Under the pieces are notes generated by a model, which was not told where the DNA came from, did not search any database, and saw only the letters and a program-made list of their open reading frames with translations. From a bacterium (GTDB taxonomy: Bacteria > Moduliflexota > Moduliflexia > Moduliflexales > JAUQPW01), in NCBI GenBank assembly GCA_030550175.1, contig JAUQPW010000009.1, forward strand, positions 1 to 64,000: 64,000 nt of DNA, given 5' to 3'. This document shows positions 16,523-25,303 of the stretch, in pieces (the stretch's first letter is position 1; each line of letters starts with the position of its first letter). A program made the translations under genes and the position numbers.

Positions 16523-18178
16523 ATGTTAAAGAAATTTCTTATTACTTTAATTTGTCTGATAATCGCGGGCTTTCTGATTATTAACAAATTTTACCCGGAG
16601 CTTATCCAGAATCTTAATAAAACTAAAGGGACTTCTGAAGAGAAAGCGCCTGTTTCTTTGGAGCAAGGCAAGATCGTGGCTAACAAAGAACTTCCCCGTC
16701 TGGGTCCTCCTGGGGATTATAAACCCCAGGGAGACACGGTAGATGTTGAGCTTAGTGTCTGGCCGGGTTATGCTCCTCTGATTGTAGCCAATGGAGGACT
16801 TAATCCCAATCCAGATTCCTATTTCTTCAGAAAGCATGGATTTAAACTTAAGATTGCAATCAGTGAAGCTGAAGCCGAGGCCTGGCAGGCAATTAATAGT
16901 GGGAAAAATGCCATCAGTGCAACCACGGTGGATGTATTAGCCCTGTACGCAAACCAGCTAAAGGTAGAGGTTCCGATACAATTGGACTTTTCCCGGGGAG
17001 GAGATGGAATTCTGACCCGAAAGGAAATCAACAGTATCAACCAGCTTAAAGGGAAAGTCCTCACGGTAGCCCAATTTACAGAGTCAGACTTTTTCATTCG
17101 ATTTTTAGCCCAGGAAGCCGGATTACAGGTTAAACCCCTGAAGGGATTGAAAGATTCCATAGACCCGGAACGGGTTAATTTGCTCTTCACAGAAACGGCC
17201 TTTGATGCAGCCGATGCCTTTGTAGAAAGTGTGGAGAAGGGAGATCAGATGATTAGTGGGGCGGTAACCTGGTCCCCGAAAACCATCGAAGTCCCCAAGG
17301 CCTATCCGGATAAGATAAAGCTATTGACCTCGAATCGGAACCTGTTGGTCGTTGCAGATATTTTGATTGTAAATGCCGGATTTGCTCGACAGAACCCGAA
17401 GATTATGAAGGGGCTGGTGGAAGGAATCTTGATGGGTGTGGAGATGATTCGTAAAGATCCGGAAAATACTTTACCGGTTGTTGCAAAGGCTTTTAATATG
17501 GGTCTGGAAGAGCTACGGGAATCCCTACAAGACGTTCATCTATCGAATCATGCCGAGAATATGTTATTTTTTTCTTCGGAGCCTGGGCAAATCGGAAGTT
17601 TTAATGAGTTATATTATTCGGCGGTATACGCCTATGGGAAAGAAGTGATTAAAGATGTTGTGGCACCGGAGAAGTTAGTCAATAAAACGTATTTGGAAGA
17701 ACTCGCCCGGGAAGGACTTTTCCAGGGACAAACCGTTGAACTGGCTCCGATTAAAAGTATGGAGAAAGCCGAGGCCCTGGAAAGGAACCCTTTGTTGACC
17801 AAGCAAATTCGGTTTTACTTTGATCCGAACACGAGTACTCTGGACCTGACGAATCCCACGAACCAACAGGCACTAAAAGACCTAGCAACTCTACTCAAAA
17901 TCTCGCCGGGATCTTATTTACTTTTGAGAGGACATCTGGATAACACCAAGGTTGAAGAGTTTAAACAGAAAGGAGAGGCCTTTTATCGTAAGCAAGCGGT
18001 ACGGGCTATTGAAATGTCCAAGCAACGCGCTGAATCTGTAAAAGCTACCCTGCTTAAAAACTATCCGATAGACCCGAAGCGAATCGACACGGAAGGACGG
18101 GGTTGGGATGAGCCATTACCCGGTGCACAGCCAGAAGAAAATCGTCGGGTGGAAGTCCAGTTATTTACCCTGGAATAA
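16523..18178 (+). CDS. NMT1/SBP-type periplasmic binding domain fused to OmpA-like peptidoglycan-binding domain
   Basis: A 551-residue protein. Residues 4-22 form an uncleaved signal anchor (LITLICLIIAGFLII). Residues about 72-400 match a type 2 periplasmic substrate-binding fold of the NMT1/TauA kind: VDVELSVWPGYAPLIVANGG, a middle INQLKGKVLTVAQ hinge strand, and LVVADILIVNAGFARQNP. Residues about 430-551 form an OmpA/MotB-type domain with GHLDNTKVEEF, RAESVKATLL and the peptidoglycan-binding end GRGWDEPL..NRRVEVQ. No ABC permease or ATPase is nearby, so the binding domain probably senses a ligand rather than feeding a transporter. The two following genes (24 and 6 bases apart) encode a coiled-coil membrane protein and a vWA lipoprotein, suggesting an envelope-spanning complex. 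Confidence 0.82.
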   Translation: MLKKFLITLICLIIAGFLIINKFYPELIQNLNKTKGTSEEKAPVSLEQGKIVANKELPRLGPPGDYKPQGDTVDVELSVWPGYAPLIVANGGLNPNPDSYFFRKHGFKLKIAISEAEAEAWQAINSGKNAISATTVDVLALYANQLKVEVPIQLDFSRGGDGILTRKEINSINQLKGKVLTVAQFTESDFFIRFLAQEAGLQVKPLKGLKDSIDPERVNLLFTETAFDAADAFVESVEKGDQMISGAVTWSPKTIEVPKAYPDKIKLLTSNRNLLVVADILIVNAGFARQNPKIMKGLVEGILMGVEMIRKDPENTLPVVAKAFNMGLEELRESLQDVHLSNHAENMLFFSSEPGQIGSFNELYYSAVYAYGKEVIKDVVAPEKLVNKTYLEELAREGLFQGQTVELAPIKSMEKAEALERNPLLTKQIRFYFDPNTSTLDLTNPTNQQALKDLATLLKISPGSYLLLRGHLDNTKVEEFKQKGEAFYRKQAVRAIEMSKQRAESVKATLLKNYPIDPKRIDTEGRGWDEPLPGAQPEENRRVEVQLFTLE

Positions 18179-18201
18179 GGGGTTGGAGAAGAGGCTGTTT
18201 T

Positions 18202-19002
18202 ATGTCGCCGGCCCTCAAAGATCTCAAAGAAAAATATTCCATCTTACTCAAGGATCCCTATTTTTGGATGATCCGGGGGGTGATCGGTCTGGCCGGGGCT
18301 CTTTATACGCCCTGGGCTTTTGCCATTCTTCCTATCGGAGAGGTTTTAGGATTAACCTGGTTTGATCAACTCTTTAAAGACAAGTTGGAACAACAAAGGG
18401 TAACAGCTCTGGAGAAAGAAAAGGAAAATTTATTAAAGTTGCTTCCGGATAAGGACAAAGCCTGGTACATGCGGGTAGTCGCCTATATTGAGCAGGTAAA
18501 AAAGCAATTAACCGATCAAGAATATCAAGAACAAATCAATTTTGATGAGCTTTCCCTGGATTTTATTAAGAGGCTGGTTCTTCTAAGAAAGGTTGAAGAA
18601 GCCGCCCGTTACATGTCCGAGGAAGCGATCACCGATGAAATCAGCAGGCTGGAGGAGATGCTTAAACAGGAAACCAACACCCGGGTTCGTACTGCTTTAT
18701 CCGAGCGTTTAACCCTGCAGCAGCAACGTCTGGAACTTAAAAAAAAGGTGAACTCGAAGATACGAGAAATGGAAGCGCAGCTCGGTTTGATCGAAGATCA
18801 AATTCTTCACCTGAGGGATCTGGCCATCTCCTCAAGGATTCAGGATAAGGCCAGCCAGGAGGCTGTTTCTAGTTTACTCGGATCCGATGTAAGCGATAAA
18901 ATAGCAGACTTGAGTCAACAACTCCGAATCTCATCAGAAATTGCCGAAGAGATGCAGGCGATGTTGGAAGACCCCTCCCATCGACCGCTTATGGAAAAAT
19001 AA
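18202..19002 (+). CDS. Membrane-associated coiled-coil protein of unknown function
   Basis: 266 residues. Residues about 18-52 are hydrophobic (FWMIRGVIGLAGALYTPWAF and on to ILPIGEVLGL), fitting one or two membrane helices. The rest, from about residue 60, is a long helical, charged region rich in Glu, Gln and Lys with heptad character (for example ISRLEEMLKQETNTRV and LRDLAISSRIQDKASQEAV). I recognise no family. Its position between the SBP-OmpA gene and the vWA lipoprotein gene, with a 6-base gap to the latter, suggests it is the inner-membrane link of one complex. Coding density and codon use look normal for the window. Confidence 0.6.
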   Translation: MSPALKDLKEKYSILLKDPYFWMIRGVIGLAGALYTPWAFAILPIGEVLGLTWFDQLFKDKLEQQRVTALEKEKENLLKLLPDKDKAWYMRVVAYIEQVKKQLTDQEYQEQINFDELSLDFIKRLVLLRKVEEAARYMSEEAITDEISRLEEMLKQETNTRVRTALSERLTLQQQRLELKKKVNSKIREMEAQLGLIEDQILHLRDLAISSRIQDKASQEAVSSLLGSDVSDKIADLSQQLRISSEIAEEMQAMLEDPSHRPLMEK

Positions 19003-19007
19003 AATCT

Positions 19008-19823
19008 GTGAAAGCCTTACGATTTCAACAACCTGGTCTCATAATGCTCCTTTTGTGGGGATATATAGGACTCCTAATGGGATGTGAACAAACCCCTTCC
19101 CCTCAAAAACCCTCAGAAACACCAACTCCTAAACCCAATGAGTCCAAAGTTCAGGCCGTTGGGCCTACCCCGACACCCTATCAGATTGATCTGTCTGAGG
19201 TTTCTCTACCGACTTCCGACACCCTCCAGAAGGATACGCTGGGTCTGTTTTTCTGTCTGGATATTTCTGGAAGCATGGGAGGGTGGATAGAGAACAAAAA
19301 GAAAATCGATATCAGTAAAGAGGCCATGCGGAAGGTTTTTACCCAAATAGCCTCCTATGTCCAATCCCATCCAGAAAAGAAAGTCGAGGTGGGACTTTGC
19401 TCCTTCGATCACCGTGTGAATCTCTTACAACCCCTGGAGACATTCGACCAAAATAAACTGGAAAGGATGATCCAGCCCTTACAACCATCGGGCAATACTG
19501 CTATCGGGGATGCCATCCTCCTGGCATTTAAAGAGATCCTCAAATCGGGAGTCGAAACCAAGGCAATTCTGGTAATGACCGATGGGGAAAATAATCGAGG
19601 GGTTCCTCCGGAACTGGCCGTTGATGCCATCAAACATGATCGAAACAATCGGCAGGTTCTAACGGCAGATGTTGATGTGTTTCTCATTGCCTTCGATGTG
19701 AATGCTAGCGTTTTTGAAGGCGTTAAAAAGGCAGGCGCTATTGTTGTAGAGTCCAGGGATCAGAAATCTCTGGAAGGGGTTTTAAGCTCCATTGTGGAGC
19801 AGGTTTTGCTGGAAGCCAAGTAA
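19008..19823 (+). CDS. von Willebrand factor A domain lipoprotein
   Basis: 271 residues with a GTG start. Residues 1-26 form a lipoprotein signal ending in the lipobox LLMGC. A Pro/Thr/Lys-rich linker to about residue 75 follows. Residues about 79-265 are a vWA domain with a complete metal-ion-dependent adhesion site: DISGS, the threonine in SGNTAIGDA, and the aspartate in VMTDGENN. Such domains bind partner proteins through a bound divalent cation. It is the third gene of the SBP-OmpA unit and would sit in the periplasm tethered to a membrane, where the OmpA domain binds peptidoglycan. Function beyond this is inferred. Confidence 0.85.
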   Translation: MKALRFQQPGLIMLLLWGYIGLLMGCEQTPSPQKPSETPTPKPNESKVQAVGPTPTPYQIDLSEVSLPTSDTLQKDTLGLFFCLDISGSMGGWIENKKKIDISKEAMRKVFTQIASYVQSHPEKKVEVGLCSFDHRVNLLQPLETFDQNKLERMIQPLQPSGNTAIGDAILLAFKEILKSGVETKAILVMTDGENNRGVPPELAVDAIKHDRNNRQVLTADVDVFLIAFDVNASVFEGVKKAGAIVVESRDQKSLEGVLSSIVEQVLLEAK

Positions 19824-19885
19824 TGTCGGGTGGTTCCCAAAGAGTCATGACGATTTCAGGGGGAGAAGGTATCAGTGCAGGAGAT

Positions 19886-20743
19886 TTATCTTTTCTGAAG
19901 CAGGACGATATCTTGATGGTCATTCAATCCCCCGGGAATGTAATCCAATATATCGAAATACGCCGGATACTTATCAAGAATATATCTCTGTGTATGATAA
20001 GCCGTTTGATACCAATCCGGGAATATACCCTTCCAGTTATTTAAGGTTTTAAAAACAAAACCGGCTTTTTCTATTTTGTTCACTTCCTCCCCGGGAAGAT
20101 TCTTCCAGAAATGATAACCGTGAACGGTTAAAAGGAGGATGCCTTCAAATTTCATTACCCGACGGAGTTCCTGTAACCAGCAAAACTGATAATCTTCATT
20201 GAGATGGGTAAAGACGGATATTGCATAAACAAAATCAAATTTCTCCGAAGCATACTCCAGAGGTGGCAGGGGATGGTTAAGGCTAAAACTGACAAAACGA
20301 AGGTTATGGTGGCACCAGGCGATGGCTTCTCGGTCGATATCTGTTCCATAAAAATGGGCGGATAAGGAACGATCTGCAAACCAGAGGAGGGTACGACCAC
20401 AACCGCAACCAAAATCCAGAATATCTTGAAAGGAATTCAAATTTTTACCTATTCTTAAGAGAGCGGCCTCAATATCCTGACTACACCGTTTACCTACCTC
20501 TAAGAAGCTTTTAATATAGGGGTCTCCGTGCACGCGATATCGTAAAGATGCCGGAGGGATAGGAGCAAATACGGCCTGCCGGTCTGCCCGGCAGACCGGT
20601 CGGAGATATCGCCGATCCCACAAACCCATATACCGACAAAGCAGTTTCATATAACACCTTCGGTAGAGGAAAGTAACAATCGGCAGAGCTTTAGCAGGTA
20701 AGTAAGGTTTGAGGATATTCCAGATACCCTTAAGGCTGAACAT
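19886..20743 (-). CDS. Class I SAM-dependent methyltransferase
   Basis: I choose the ATG at 20743 (285 residues) since GAAGGA lies 5 bases upstream; the open frame continues to 20854. The SAM-binding motif is DILDFGCGCGRTLLWFA near residue 106, followed by FYGTDIDREAIAWC (acidic motif II) and FDFVYAISVFTHLNED (motif IV). It is a methyltransferase type 11/12-like protein with no recognisable substrate domain, so the target could be a glycan, lipid or small molecule. It converges on the vWA gene with a 62-base gap. The coding region contains a perfect palindrome CCGGTCTGCC/GGCAGACCGG at 20579-20599, possibly an embedded repeat. Confidence 0.75.
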   Translation of the reverse strand: MFSLKGIWNILKPYLPAKALPIVTFLYRRCYMKLLCRYMGLWDRRYLRPVCRADRQAVFAPIPPASLRYRVHGDPYIKSFLEVGKRCSQDIEAALLRIGKNLNSFQDILDFGCGCGRTLLWFADRSLSAHFYGTDIDREAIAWCHHNLRFVSFSLNHPLPPLEYASEKFDFVYAISVFTHLNEDYQFCWLQELRRVMKFEGILLLTVHGYHFWKNLPGEEVNKIEKAGFVFKTLNNWKGIFPDWYQTAYHTQRYILDKYPAYFDILDYIPGGLNDHQDIVLLQKR

Positions 20744-21047
20744 TTTTTCCTTCGTTTTAAAGTAAAGGGTCCTCCAAAGGTTCTTTCGTTTTACCATCCT
20801 ATGATTTCCCTTTATCCCTGTCAAGGGCCTGCCTGGGAAAAGTTCAAATTTCACCAGGCCGGTTCATGGGTTGCTTAGCCCTGAGACTTCGCCGATACAG
20901 GCCTGCTTTCACAGAGCTGATCTTATCCTGAAACTTGAGTTTCTGAGAGAAATACTTGACAGGAAAATTCTTTTATGAAATAAAACATATGGATTCCTTC
21001 GATCCGAGTTGATTTAAAGTATCTGGGACCGTTAAATACAGGTAAGC
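20744..21047. other. Divergent intergenic region, 304 bp
   Basis: It lies between the methyltransferase and radC. It includes the AAGGA ribosome binding site of the methyltransferase and a weak TTGACA at about 20956-20961 that could serve radC, though no good -10 lies at the right distance. I see no gene. Confidence 0.4.
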
Positions 21048-21056
21048 GTGTATCCT

Positions 21057-21755
21057 ATGGAATATCGCTTTACGATCAAAGAAATGCCTGAAGATGAAAG
21101 GCCTCGAGAGCGGCTGGCGAGTTTCGGACCGGAAGCCCTCTCCAACCACGAGCTCCTGGCCATTATTCTTTCGACCGGATATAAAGCAGGTGGAAGGACT
21201 TACACGGCGCTGGAACTGGCTACGCAACTCCTGAATCATTTTGGAAGCCTGAAAGAATTGGCTAAAGCGAGTTTTGAAGAACTGTGTAAACTTCCCGGAG
21301 TAGGTCCTGCTAAGGCCTGCCAGATCAAGAGCGCCTTTGAACTGGGAAATCGTGTGGCCTTATCCGGTGGGGAACCAAAACCTGTCATCAAAAGACCCCA
21401 GGATGTGGTTCAGTACTTTAAAAATCGAATGAGCCTGCTCAAAAAAGAAGAGTTCGTCGTAGCGGTTCTGGATACCAAGAATAAGCTTGTTAAAGATGTG
21501 GTAATCTCTCGAGGAACCTTGAACGCTTCCATTGTCCATCCCCGGGATGTTTTTAACGTAGCGGTAACCCACATGGCCAGTGCCCTCATCCTTCTCCACA
21601 ATCATCCTTCCGGAGACCCTTCCCCAAGTGGAGAGGACATCGAAATCACCCGACGATTGGCCGAAGCCGGAAAACTGATGGGAATTGAGGTTCTGGATCA
21701 TATCATCATCGGAGATGGGAACTACGCAAGCCTGAAGGAGATGAAGCTTTTCTGA
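21057..21755 (+). CDS. radC: RadC family JAMM-domain protein
   Basis: About 232 residues from the ATG at 21057 (an overlapping GTG at 21048 adds three). The N-terminal helix-hairpin-helix region contains FEELCKLPGVGPAKACQIKSA. The C-terminal JAB1/MPN-type domain has the metal-binding signature LLHNHPSGDPSPSGEDIEIT, with an upstream glutamate. RadC was named for repair, but its biochemical role is unsettled. Length and motifs are standard. It stands alone between a methyltransferase and a cyclase gene. Confidence 0.93.
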   Translation: MEYRFTIKEMPEDERPRERLASFGPEALSNHELLAIILSTGYKAGGRTYTALELATQLLNHFGSLKELAKASFEELCKLPGVGPAKACQIKSAFELGNRVALSGGEPKPVIKRPQDVVQYFKNRMSLLKKEEFVVAVLDTKNKLVKDVVISRGTLNASIVHPRDVFNVAVTHMASALILLHNHPSGDPSPSGEDIEITRRLAEAGKLMGIEVLDHIIIGDGNYASLKEMKLF

Positions 21756-21811
21756 ATTTTAAAACCCTATCTACGGTTACCTGCAAGATTATTCTTTTTA
21801 AAGCAAATCTG

Positions 21812-24199
21812 TTATTTTTCTTTTATTTCATGGACCCCATCCCAATGGGGAGGCGGTGGATTTAACTTATAATTCTGACAATGTTCCAGGAAAAGTTTAC
21901 AGGCTTTGTCTTCCGTTTTTATCTTTAAAGCCTTCTCAAAACAGAAGATAGCCTGATCCCAGTTCTGGTTTCGATATTCCTTTAAACCGGCCTCAAAGGT
22001 ATGAATAAAATCCTGGACCTCCGGAGAAGGAATCCCCTCTCCGATTAATTCATAGATGGTGACGGGTTCTATCTTTCCTTTGACCGTGATTCGATCTAAC
22101 TCCCGTACAACAAAAGGATGGTCTTTAATAAGTTTATAGGTATTCTCACTCAGGACAATATTGGTTCCATACAGTTTATTGACCCCTTCCAGCCGAGAAG
22201 CTAAATTGACCTGATCTCCAATGATGGTATAATCGAACCGACTATGGGAGCCCATATTTCCTACAACTACTTCACCGGAATTGATCCCGATTCCAATATC
22301 CAGAAACGGATATCCTTGGGTTTTCCATTGGATCCGCATTTCTCTTAATTTAGCCATCATATCGAGGGCAGTTTTACAGGCTCGAACGGCATGATCTTCT
22401 TGGGGTAAAGGGGCACCAAAAAAAGCCATGATGGCATCCCCCATGTATTTATCCAGAGTCCCTTTATAGTCCATGACGATATCGGTCATAGGAGTGAGAT
22501 ATCCGTTGAGAAAATGAACTAGTTTTTCTGCATCCAGCTTCTCAGACATGGAAGTAAATCCGCGAATATCCGAGAATAGAACCGTCAGATATTTTCGTTC
22601 ACCGCCCAATTTAAGCCTTTCAACGTCTTCCAGGAGCTCATCCACAACGGCCGGGGATACATAGTGTTGGAAGGCGTTTCGGATTTCCCTTTTACGACGC
22701 TCTTCTGAAAAGTATTTATACGAAGTAAGACTCGTATAACTGATGGCTATCAATAGAAAAGGATAGGTAAAGTTTAACCAAACCTTTGAATAAATAAATG
22801 CTCCATAAACGAACCCGGCCAAAAGGGTTATACAAAACAGGGTCAGGGCAATTCCGGTCACTAATCTTAATCTGGGGAGGAGAAAACCGATTAAGAAACC
22901 CACACATAAAATAACCAGACCATCCACGGCAATGGCGATTCCAGGTCGGGTTAGAAAATCCCTTTGAAGAATATTTTCAATAACAGTGGCATGGATCTCA
23001 ACCCCGGGAAACTTGGCCTGAAAAGGGGTAGGATGTAAATCCTGGCTGATATCCCCGGTCCATCCCAGCAGGACAATTTTATCTTTCACATTTTCAGGAC
23101 GAATTTCCTTTTCACAACGCGAATCCAGGGGCTTTCCGGTAATACGCTCACAGAGAATAACATCGGCCAGAGAGTAGTAACGAAACATCCCTTCGGGTCC
23201 GTAATAATTGATCAGAAGCCGGGCCTGCTCATCTACCGGTATGAGAATATCTTTCAGTAGAATACTATCTACTTCGCCGTACCTTCCCTCTGTAGTTTCA
23301 CGGATATAAATAATAGGCTGTGAAGCGTTGGGATCCAGCGCAAAGCGAGCTATTTCTAAATCCAGAGAAGGATAATAATTTCCTTTATACTCCATCAGTA
23401 AGGGGACCCATCTACGATTCCCATCCACGTCTGGAAATACATTAAAATGTCCGAAGCTTTTCGCTGCATTGGAAAATCTGGGAATATTAAGCTCTGCTTC
23501 CACTCCACGCTCGAGCTTTAGAGGAGGACGTATGGCCGAGCGATAGCGTAGGATTCCGTACCTGGTACGGGAGATAAGCTGCTGATTGGCTTCAGATTGC
23601 TCAGGTGTAATCTGTCGGGCATCGTTTGCCGAGAGATAATAGGTCCCTAAAATGGCATTACCGAAACTCTTGAGAGCCTCTTCCAGTCTGGCATCGTAGT
23701 CGAGATCGGTTTCTAACTCCTGGAGATGTTTTAAATAATCAGGATCCGCATTACTTCCTGTCTTTGAAAGGTAATCCGCTTTAAGGGATTGAATAGCCTG
23801 GAGGGCCGTATTTTCACCGGTGGTCGAGAAACTTACATCGAATCCAATAACCCGTGCACCTCCCTGAGTCAGGATACGGATAAAATCCGCAGTCCAGGCT
23901 CTTCCGGTAGATTGCCACCTCCCTAATCGATCATGGGTTTTTTCATCCACGGCAACAATGAGGATATGATCGGTAGGCATTCGGGGACCTCGTACTTGAA
24001 ACCTGAAATTGAGGGTATAGGCCTCAATGATATCCAGCAGATTCAACCTCAAGAACCGGTAATAGGAACCTTCCATCCTGGGCAAAACGTATAGGAGTAA
24101 TATGAGGAGGGTCCAAATCAAACTTATGAAAAGACCCATACGTCGACCTTCTCCACCATGTTTTTTCTTTTTTCCAGATTTATCAGGTTTATCCGCCAT
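21812..24199 (-). CDS. CHASE2-domain adenylate/guanylate cyclase
   Basis: 795 residues. A membrane helix at about 24-45 leads into an extracytoplasmic CHASE2 sensor domain (about 50-400), recognisable from RGPRMPTDHILIVAVDEKT, ARVIGFDVSFS and DKIVLLGWTGDISQDLHPTP. Two or three membrane helices follow at about 405-485. The class III cyclase domain (about 530-720) has both metal aspartates (LFSDIRGFTSM and YMGDAIMAFFG), the substrate lysine in LDKYMGD and the transition-state region DYTIIGDQVNLASRLEG. A C-terminal TPR-like hairpin (YRNQNWDQAIFCFEKALKI) ends the protein. It should make cyclic AMP in response to an outside signal. The ligand is unknown. Confidence 0.93.
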   Translation of the reverse strand: MADKPDKSGKKKKHGGEGRRMGLFISLIWTLLILLLYVLPRMEGSYYRFLRLNLLDIIEAYTLNFRFQVRGPRMPTDHILIVAVDEKTHDRLGRWQSTGRAWTADFIRILTQGGARVIGFDVSFSTTGENTALQAIQSLKADYLSKTGSNADPDYLKHLQELETDLDYDARLEEALKSFGNAILGTYYLSANDARQITPEQSEANQQLISRTRYGILRYRSAIRPPLKLERGVEAELNIPRFSNAAKSFGHFNVFPDVDGNRRWVPLLMEYKGNYYPSLDLEIARFALDPNASQPIIYIRETTEGRYGEVDSILLKDILIPVDEQARLLINYYGPEGMFRYYSLADVILCERITGKPLDSRCEKEIRPENVKDKIVLLGWTGDISQDLHPTPFQAKFPGVEIHATVIENILQRDFLTRPGIAIAVDGLVILCVGFLIGFLLPRLRLVTGIALTLFCITLLAGFVYGAFIYSKVWLNFTYPFLLIAISYTSLTSYKYFSEERRKREIRNAFQHYVSPAVVDELLEDVERLKLGGERKYLTVLFSDIRGFTSMSEKLDAEKLVHFLNGYLTPMTDIVMDYKGTLDKYMGDAIMAFFGAPLPQEDHAVRACKTALDMMAKLREMRIQWKTQGYPFLDIGIGINSGEVVVGNMGSHSRFDYTIIGDQVNLASRLEGVNKLYGTNIVLSENTYKLIKDHPFVVRELDRITVKGKIEPVTIYELIGEGIPSPEVQDFIHTFEAGLKEYRNQNWDQAIFCFEKALKIKTEDKACKLFLEHCQNYKLNPPPPHWDGVHEIKEK

Positions 24200-24335
24200 A
24201 TTTAAAGGTTTAGGTAAAGTTAAATTAAGGACCCCTGAACTTTAACCGTGTTGCCTGCCTGGGGACAGGTTGGAAGGTACGCTTTACTCTAAACCAGGCC
24301 GCTTCTGTGAAGCCCTGGTTATTCTGGAACTTCCA

Positions 24336-25280
24336 TTAAGAACCTAAAAAACCCCTTATCAGAGGAACAATCTCAGAGAGATGCTCTGCCACGAGAATTC
24401 CGGCCTCCTTAAACTTTTCAATCTTGGATCGAGTACTTCCTCGGGTTCCTTCCACGATTACAGCAGCATGTCCGAATCGAACTCCCGGCATCTCATCGAC
24501 AAAACGTCCAGCTACAAAAGCCACGATCGGCAGCGAAACCCTATGTTCGAGGACGTACTCGGCTAACCTTTCTTCAGCCGTTCCGCCCGGTTCACAGAAG
24601 ATAACGACTCCTCGGGTTTCCGGGTCTTTTTCAAACAGCGGGAGCAAATCCAGGAAGTTAGATCCTACCACAGGATCCCCACCGATACTCACACAGGTAC
24701 TTTGACCGATCCCATGAAGGGTCAGTAGATTTGCAATCTCGGTGGTCATCCCACCACTTCTAGACATAACCCCTATAGGCCCCGGGGAATAAGCCTTTCG
24801 AACATCTTCAGCAGGCCCTCCAATCATACCGATTTTGATTCGATGGGGGGAAATGAGTCCTAAAGAGTTAGGTCCGATAATCCGGGCTCCCTTTTCCTCT
24901 GCATATTCTACCATCTCGATAACATCTTTCCGGGGAATCCGTTCGGTTACAATCACCAGGAGTTTAATATCATGATCCAGGGCTTCAAAGGCGGCACTCC
25001 TGGCAACCGAAGGAGGGACAGAGATGATAGAGGCAAATTGCGTTCTCTTCAAATTTTCCCTTTGTTCAGACCTCTCCAGGGCTTCCTGGACGGTATCATA
25101 AACGGGTACTCCGTAGACCTCAAGACCCCCTTTACCCGGAGTCACACCGGCTACCACTTTCGAGCCATAATCCAGAAGATTCTTCGTGAAGGTAGCCGCT
25201 TCCCTACCTGTAATACCTTGAACAATCAGGCGGGTATTTTCGTCGGCTAAAATCACACCTGCAACAGGGTGAAAGACCAA
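24336..25280 (-). CDS. sucD: Succinyl-CoA ligase (ADP-forming) alpha subunit
   Basis: 314 residues. The CoA-binding N-terminal domain has ADENTRLIVQGITGREAATF and VVAGVTPGKGG. The active-site histidine is in RFGHAAVIVEG near residue 271. It forms a heterodimer or heterotetramer with the SucC subunit encoded 23 bases upstream on the same strand and makes succinyl-CoA/succinate with ATP formation in the TCA cycle. Paralogues acting on malate (malate thiokinase) look similar, and the nearby glyoxylate genes make that a minor alternative. Confidence 0.88.
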   Translation of the reverse strand: MVFHPVAGVILADENTRLIVQGITGREAATFTKNLLDYGSKVVAGVTPGKGGLEVYGVPVYDTVQEALERSEQRENLKRTQFASIISVPPSVARSAAFEALDHDIKLLVIVTERIPRKDVIEMVEYAEEKGARIIGPNSLGLISPHRIKIGMIGGPAEDVRKAYSPGPIGVMSRSGGMTTEIANLLTLHGIGQSTCVSIGGDPVVGSNFLDLLPLFEKDPETRGVVIFCEPGGTAEERLAEYVLEHRVSLPIVAFVAGRFVDEMPGVRFGHAAVIVEGTRGSTRSKIEKFKEAGILVAEHLSEIVPLIRGFLGS

Positions 25281-25303
25281 AGGTGAAGGGGTAAAGTGGA
25301 TTT

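Noticed and set aside
16523..18178. Ordinary ABC importer binding protein
   Set aside because: No permease or ATPase is nearby, the protein keeps a membrane anchor and carries an OmpA-type peptidoglycan-binding domain.
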